From Brachymonas denitrificans (lineage in GTDB: Bacteria; Pseudomonadota; Gammaproteobacteria; Burkholderiales; Burkholderiaceae_C), in contig NZ_CAJQUA010000001.1 in the NCBI RefSeq assembly GCF_907163135.1, positions 697,001-761,000 on the forward strand: 64,000 nt of DNA. The letters run 5' to 3'. Numbering within the stretch: position 1 is the first letter of the stretch; every line of letters begins with the position of its first letter. Under the pieces are notes generated by a model, which was given only the letters and a program-made list of their open reading frames with translations, was not told where the DNA came from and did no database searches. The translations under genes were made by a program, and so were the position numbers. This document shows positions 60,139 to 64,000 of this stretch, piece after piece.

Positions 60139-62001
60139 TCAGGACTGCTGGCTGTCTGCCAGGGCCTGCTCGGTCTGTTCCTCGGCAGCACCAGGGTGGC
60201 GCCAGGTGGTGACCGGCTTGTCAGCGTCCGCCTGCTGGAGGAGGGCGCTGCTGGCTGCCTGCTGCGGCGGCACTTCGACAGAAGCGGGCTTGCTGTCTGC
60301 CTGCGGCGTGGCGGCAGCCGTGCGCCCGGGTTTGGCAGCGGCCTCGTTGCCGGCTGCGCCCTGGGTGGTTTCGGGAGCCTGGGTCGCTGCGACTGCGGCA
60401 GCGGCCTTGGCCACCGCTTCGCCTGCCACAGCAGAGGCTGTCTGGGCAGCGGTCTTTGCAGGAGCAGCAGGCGTTTCGGCCACGGTGGCCTTGGCAGCCG
60501 GCTTGCGCGTGCGGGTGGCTGCGGGCTTGGCTGCCGGTTTTGCGGCCGCCTTGCGCGTGGTGGTGCGCGCCTGCGGAGCCGGCTCGGCGGCCGGAACGGC
60601 TGCTTCGGTAACCGCTGCATCCGGCTGCTTGTAGGCCGATTCGTGGGCCAGCTGCAGCTGTTCGTAGATTTCCTCGCGCTTGGCCAGGTCATCCAGGTTG
60701 GGTTGCGAGGCCCTGCGGCGCTTGGCGGTGACGATGCCGCTGTGGTGCCTCAGGATGAAGTCGCGCAGCACCGGGTAGGCCATTTCGCGCCAGCGGCGGC
60801 CACTGAAGATGCCGTAGTGGCCGGCACCCTTGACTTCGTAATAGAGCTTTTCGCTGTCCGGAACGCCAGTGCACATTTCCAGGGATGCCTGGGTCTGACC
60901 GAGGCCGGCGATGTCGTCCAGTTCGCCTTCGATCGCCATCACGGCCGTCCTGGTGATGTCCTGCGGGCGCACGCGCTCGATCTGACCGTCCACGCCCTTC
61001 ACGTCCCAGGTGCCGTTGACCAGCTTGAACTCCTGGAACACGGTCTCGATGGTGTCCAGGTAATACTCGGCATCCATGTCGAGCACGGCGTTGTACTCGT
61101 CGTAGAACTTGCGGTGCGCTTCCGTGCTTTCGCCATCGCCGCGAACGAGATCCTTGAAGTAGTCGTAGTAGCTGGTGGCGTGGCGGTTGGGGTTCATGGC
61201 CACGAAGCCGGCGAACTGCAGGAAGCCGGGATACACGCGGCGACCTTCGCCCGGATAGCCGGAGGGCACGCGGTAGATCACGTTGTTCTCGAACCACTCG
61301 ATGCTGCGCTTGACGGCCAGATCGTTCACGGCGGTGGGGGACTTGCTGGCATCCACCGGGCCGCCCATCATGGTCATGGTGGCAGGGGTCTGCTCGCCGC
61401 GCGAAGCCATCAGCGAAACGGCCGCCAGCACCGGAACGGTGGGCTGGCACACGCTCACAACGTGGCACTCGCCGTTTTCCTTCTGCAGATAGCGGATGAA
61501 TTCCTGCACGTAGTTGACATAGTCGTTCAGGTTGAAGCCGCCTTCGGACAGCGGCACGTCACGCGCGTTCTTCCAGTCGGTGATGTAGACCTTGTGGTCC
61601 TTCAGCATGGTGCGGACGGTGTCGCGCAGCAGGGTGGCGTAGTGGCCGGAGAGCGGCGCCACGATCAGCACGACCGGGTTGCGCAGCAGTTTTTCCAGGG
61701 TTTCGGTGTCGTCGGCGTAGCGCTTGAAGCGGCGCAGTTCGCAGAAGGGCTTGTTGATCTCGACACGCTCATGGATGGTGACTTCGGCGCCGTCCACGTC
61801 CACCGATTCGATTTCGAAGCGGGGCTTTTCGTAATCCTTGGCCAGACGGTGCAGCAGGTTGTAGCCGGCCGCCATGCGGTTGGCACCCGGGGCGTGGCTG
61901 AACGGGAGCACGGGATTGGTGAACATGCGGGATGCCGCCAGGGCAAGTTCCGCGAACGGTTCCATCAGAGAACGTTGAGTCTCGTAGATCTGGTAAAGCA
62001 T
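60139..62001 (-). CDS. phaZ: Intracellular PHB depolymerase with long Ala/Lys/Pro-rich C-terminal tail
   Basis: 620 residues, against about 420 for Ralstonia PhaZ1. The depolymerase part (1-425) has catalytic Cys185 in VSVCQPTVP, Asp362/363 region in IEGELDD and His395 in GAGHYG; it mobilises native PHB granules. Residues about 465-620 form a low-complexity tail rich in Ala, Lys, Pro and Thr (for example TRKAAAKPAAKPAATRTRKP), resembling histone H1-like or AlgP-type tails and suggesting DNA or granule binding. Start ATG 62001 (MLYQIYETQRSLMEP) fits the family; an upstream ATG at 62058 would add 19 residues across a palindrome. The palindrome TGCTGCA-G-TGCAGCA lies just upstream and matches the phaP operators. 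Confidence 0.92.
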   Translation of the reverse strand: MLYQIYETQRSLMEPFAELALAASRMFTNPVLPFSHAPGANRMAAGYNLLHRLAKDYEKPRFEIESVDVDGAEVTIHERVEINKPFCELRRFKRYADDTETLEKLLRNPVVLIVAPLSGHYATLLRDTVRTMLKDHKVYITDWKNARDVPLSEGGFNLNDYVNYVQEFIRYLQKENGECHVVSVCQPTVPVLAAVSLMASRGEQTPATMTMMGGPVDASKSPTAVNDLAVKRSIEWFENNVIYRVPSGYPGEGRRVYPGFLQFAGFVAMNPNRHATSYYDYFKDLVRGDGESTEAHRKFYDEYNAVLDMDAEYYLDTIETVFQEFKLVNGTWDVKGVDGQIERVRPQDITRTAVMAIEGELDDIAGLGQTQASLEMCTGVPDSEKLYYEVKGAGHYGIFSGRRWREMAYPVLRDFILRHHSGIVTAKRRRASQPNLDDLAKREEIYEQLQLAHESAYKQPDAAVTEAAVPAAEPAPQARTTTRKAAAKPAAKPAATRTRKPAAKATVAETPAAPAKTAAQTASAVAGEAVAKAAAAVAATQAPETTQGAAGNEAAAKPGRTAAATPQADSKPASVEVPPQQAASSALLQQADADKPVTTWRHPGAAEEQTEQALADSQQS

Positions 62002-62023
62002 GGAGAAACCTTCGGGCGTGTAA

Positions 62024-62038
62024 TGCTGCAGTGCAGCA
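62024..62038. promoter_or_regulatory. 15-bp palindrome upstream of phaZ, candidate PhaR operator
   Basis: TGCTGCA-G-TGCAGCA, a perfect palindrome 23 bases before the phaZ ATG. It shares the form TGYTGCA-S-TGCARCA with the site at 6813-6827 before phaP. The site contains the TGC-N3-GCA core. Confidence 0.65.
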
Positions 62039-62280
62039 ATTTTATCAGTAATTATCAAATGCCAGCTGTCAGACTGTATCCACTACGGATGCAGGCGCAG
62101 CAATGTCACATTTTGCAACTGCGTTTTGCCCCTGCACCATAGCAGCAACCCTAGTTTTTGGCACGGTCATGCGAAGAATCACGCGGTTCTGTCACATGAG
62201 TTTCATGTAATTGATATAAAGCCGGATCTGGCCCGCCGAAGCGGCGGGCGAAAGTGCAGCTTGTCGATGCCAGCACCATG
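62039..62280. other. Non-coding region between phaZ and tyrB
   Basis: With the phaZ leader this leaves 335 bases between genes. I see no gene. It contains the phaZ promoter region (AT-rich stretch near 62040-62065) and a hairpin GCCCGCC / GGCGGGC (62231-62249) that may back up the tyrB terminator. Confidence 0.4.
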
Positions 62281-62314
62281 AAAAAAAGCCACCGGCCTTG
62301 CGGACGGTGGCTTT
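62281..62314 (-). terminator. Rho-independent terminator of tyrB
   Basis: On the minus strand AAAGCCACCG / CGGTGGCTTT (10-bp stem, 10-base loop) followed by a run of T (62287-62281), 22 bases after the tyrB stop. Confidence 0.9.
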
Positions 62315-62336
62315 GCGGCTGTGGCACAGGAGCGCC

Positions 62337-63533
62337 TTACAGCACCTTGGCGATGCTCTCGCAGACGTAGGCGACGTTCTTGCTGTTGAGCGCAGCCACG
62401 CACATGCGGCCGGTGTCGGTGCCGTACACGCCGAACTCGTTGCGCAGGCGCACCATCTGGTCCTTGGTCAGGCCGGAGTAGCTGAACATGCCGATCTGCT
62501 TGGTGATGAAGGACATGTCGCGCTGTACGCCGGCAGCCTTCAGGCCGTCGACCAGGGCCTGGCGCATGGCCTTGATGCGGGTGCGCATCTCGCCCAGCTC
62601 CTGCTCCCACTGGGCGCGCAGCTCGGGGTTGTTCAGCACGGTGGCAACCACGGTGCCGCCATGCGTGGGCGGGTTGCTGTAGTTGGTACGCACCACGATC
62701 TTGAGCTGGCTCAGCACGCGGGCGGCTTCTTCCTTGCTCTCGCACACCACGCTCAGGGCGCCTACGCGCTCGCCGTACAGGCTGAAGCTCTTGCTGAAGG
62801 AGGTGGAGACGAAGAAGTTCAGGCCGGCGGCCACGAACTTGCCGATCACGGCGCCGTCTTCGGCGATGCCGTGGCCGAAGCCCTGGTAGGCCATGTCGAG
62901 GAAGGCAACCAGACCCTTGGCCTTGACCACTTCAACGACCTTGTCCCACTGCTCGGGGGTAATGTCGTAGCCGGTGGGGTTGTGGCAGCAGGCGTGCAGC
63001 ACCACGATGGTGCCGGCTTCGGCCGCGTTCAGGCTGGCCAGCATGCCGTCGACGTTCACGCCCAGCTTGTCGGCATCGTAGTAGGCATAGGTTTCGACCG
63101 TGAAGCCGGCGTTGGTGAACAGGGCGCGGTGGTTTTCCCAGCTCGGGTCGCTGATCAGCACCTTGGCGTTGGGGTTGAGCTTCTTCAGGAAGTCGGCGCC
63201 GATCTTCAGGCCACCGGTGCCGCCCAGGGCCTGCACGGTGGCCACACGGCCGTCCTTGACCACGGCGCTGTCGGCGCCGAACACCAGCGCCTTGACAGCG
63301 TTGTCGTAGGCGGCCAGGCCGTCGATCGGCAGGTAGCCGCGGGCGGCGGGCTTGTCCATCATGGCCTTCTCTGCAGCCTGCACGCACTGCAGCAGGGGCA
63401 GCTTGCCGTTGTCGTCAAAGTACACGCCCACGCCCAGGTTGACCTTGTTGGGGTTGGTGTCGGCGTTGTACTGTTCGTTCAGGCCCAGGATCGGGTCGCG
63501 GGGGGCCATTTCGACGGCGGAGAAAAGGGACAT
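62337..63533 (-). CDS. tyrB: Aromatic amino acid aminotransferase (class I, AspC/TyrB type)
   Basis: 398 residues, fold-type I PLP enzyme. The PLP lysine is K248 in [16 protein letters not shown], with HACCHNPTG (Asn185 region) and DMAYQGFG as cofactor-contact blocks and RMCVAAL near the end. It transaminates tyrosine, phenylalanine and aspartate; whether aromatic or aspartate is preferred cannot be told, but it can make 4-hydroxyphenylpyruvate for HppD at 25 kb. AGAGG before ATG 63533 acts as ribosome site. Divergent from uvrB, an arrangement common in Comamonadaceae. Confidence 0.94.
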   Translation of the reverse strand: MSLFSAVEMAPRDPILGLNEQYNADTNPNKVNLGVGVYFDDNGKLPLLQCVQAAEKAMMDKPAARGYLPIDGLAAYDNAVKALVFGADSAVVKDGRVATVQALGGTGGLKIGADFLKKLNPNAKVLISDPSWENHRALFTNAGFTVETYAYYDADKLGVNVDGMLASLNAAEAGTIVVLHACCHNPTGYDITPEQWDKVVEVVKAKGLVAFLDMAYQGFGHGIAEDGAVIGKFVAAGLNFFVSTSFSKSFSLYGERVGALSVVCESKEEAARVLSQLKIVVRTNYSNPPTHGGTVVATVLNNPELRAQWEQELGEMRTRIKAMRQALVDGLKAAGVQRDMSFITKQIGMFSYSGLTKDQMVRLRNEFGVYGTDTGRMCVAALNSKNVAYVCESIAKVL

Positions 63534-63845
63534 GAGGTACCTCTGGCTGGTGTTTGGGGAGAAAACAGGCCCGCACACCACACTCGCAGCAGTATTGCGG
63601 ACAACTTTTCTATTGTAAGAGCGTGGCCTCTCATTCGAAAAGCGCGGCGTGGAGGATGGGGCAACTTAATCGCGGTAGCAGGGCGCACCTGTGGCGGCAC
63701 GGCAAAACGCTGGCTGGCACGGATCACAGTCGACAGCCAGCGCGCGCCGGGGATCCGGGCGATGCTGTGTGGCCTTCCATGCGATTGCCGGCATCCGTGC
63801 GGGCCGGATGCTTTACATTGCACGTTTGGTCCCCACCTGATTGCC
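63534..63845. other. Divergent intergenic region between tyrB and uvrB
   Basis: 312 bases. I see no gene. A possible -10 TACAAT for tyrB (minus strand, near 63616) and a hairpin GCATCCG / CGGATGC (63791-63811) before uvrB are present. I see no clear LexA box. Confidence 0.4.
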
Positions 63846-64000
63846 ATGTCCGCAAGCCCCCACACCGAAATCCTTGCCGATCCCGCCCAGGCTACCGCAC
63901 CTGCGGGAGAGTTCGTGCAGTTTCCCGATTCGCCGTTCCAGCTGTTCCAGCCGTATCCGCCGGCAGGCGACCAGCCCACGGCCATCAACGAACTGGTGGA
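63846..64000 (+). CDS. uvrB: Excinuclease ABC subunit B, 5' part only
   Basis: 51 complete codons are visible, cut by the window end. After an N-terminal extension of about 25 residues ([19 protein letters not shown]...), [21 protein letters not shown] matches the conserved UvrB start F-K-L-x-S-P-Y-x-P-x-GDQP-x-AI. UvrB verifies DNA damage with UvrA and recruits UvrC. Start ATG 63846 has no strong ribosome site. The call rests on the short N-terminal block and on the tyrB-uvrB neighbourhood. Confidence 0.88.
   Translation, partial: MSASPHTEILADPAQATAPAGEFVQFPDSPFQLFQPYPPAGDQPTAINELV

Noticed and set aside
63534-63845. LexA box for uvrB
   Set aside because: I looked for CTGT-N8-ACAG-type sites before uvrB and found none; SOS control cannot be supported here.

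Overview
The window is GC-rich chromosomal DNA, densely packed with housekeeping and central-metabolism genes. Gene content and neighbourhoods point to a betaproteobacterium of the order Burkholderiales, most likely Comamonadaceae: polyhydroxybutyrate (PHB) genes (phasin, intracellular depolymerase), an orphan RsxB ferredoxin, EF-P with an Arg32-type loop, tyrB next to uvrB, and a second-type IF-1 with an Arg-rich tail. The family call is inferred from gene sets, not from a phylogeny. I see no tRNA, rRNA, insertion sequence, prophage or CRISPR array.

Layout. 1-6 kb: partial selO, an acyl-CoA ligase, an exported basic protein, a short-chain dehydrogenase of branched-chain/fatty acyl oxidation and a patatin-like lipoprotein. 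6-14.6 kb: phasin gene with a promoter flanked by palindromes, a D-2-hydroxyacid dehydrogenase, rmuC, a small lipoprotein, a LOG protein, efp, dut, mnmC and yggX. 14.9-22.6 kb: acetyl-CoA synthetase, a small cytochrome c and a four-gene YbhGFSR-type ABC exporter operon. 22.7-26.9 kb: an aromatic amino acid operon hppD-phhB-phhA followed closely by fbp, with a divergent Lrp/AsnC regulator. 26.9-37.2 kb: infA behind a strong promoter and long leader, pepN, prfB with its programmed frameshift, ppa, a five-haem fused cytochrome and a CpdB-like lipoprotein. 37.3-46.5 kb: rplS with its own promoter, a Nudix CoA pyrophosphatase, a CobD/CbiB-like membrane protein, rsgA with an M48 protease, orn, dnaG and gdhA. 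46.5-54.5 kb: a propionyl-CoA to succinyl-CoA block (GntR regulator, methylmalonyl-CoA mutase, MeaB, PccB, PccA). 54.5-60 kb: nicotinamidase, a DUF167 protein, bioF-bioD-P450, a VOC protein resembling methylmalonyl-CoA epimerase, and RsxB. 60-64 kb: PHB depolymerase with a histone-like tail, an aromatic aminotransferase, and the start of uvrB.

How the genes fit together. Much of the window handles acyl-CoA and carbon storage: acyl-CoA ligase, acetyl-CoA synthetase, hydroxyacyl-CoA dehydrogenase, propionyl-CoA carboxylase, methylmalonyl-CoA mutase, phasin and PHB depolymerase. Two near-identical 18-bp palindromes (upstream of the dehydrogenase and of acetyl-CoA synthetase) and a shared 15-bp palindrome type (upstream of phasin and depolymerase) suggest two small regulons visible inside the window. 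Phenylalanine and tyrosine breakdown (PhhA, PhhB, HppD, TyrB) is also represented.

The most unusual items are the five-haem fusion of an alcohol-dehydrogenase-type cytochrome subunit with a TsdA-like dihaem module, the P450 directly behind bioD (a BioI-like arrangement), the long histone-like tail on PhaZ, and the shared operator palindromes.
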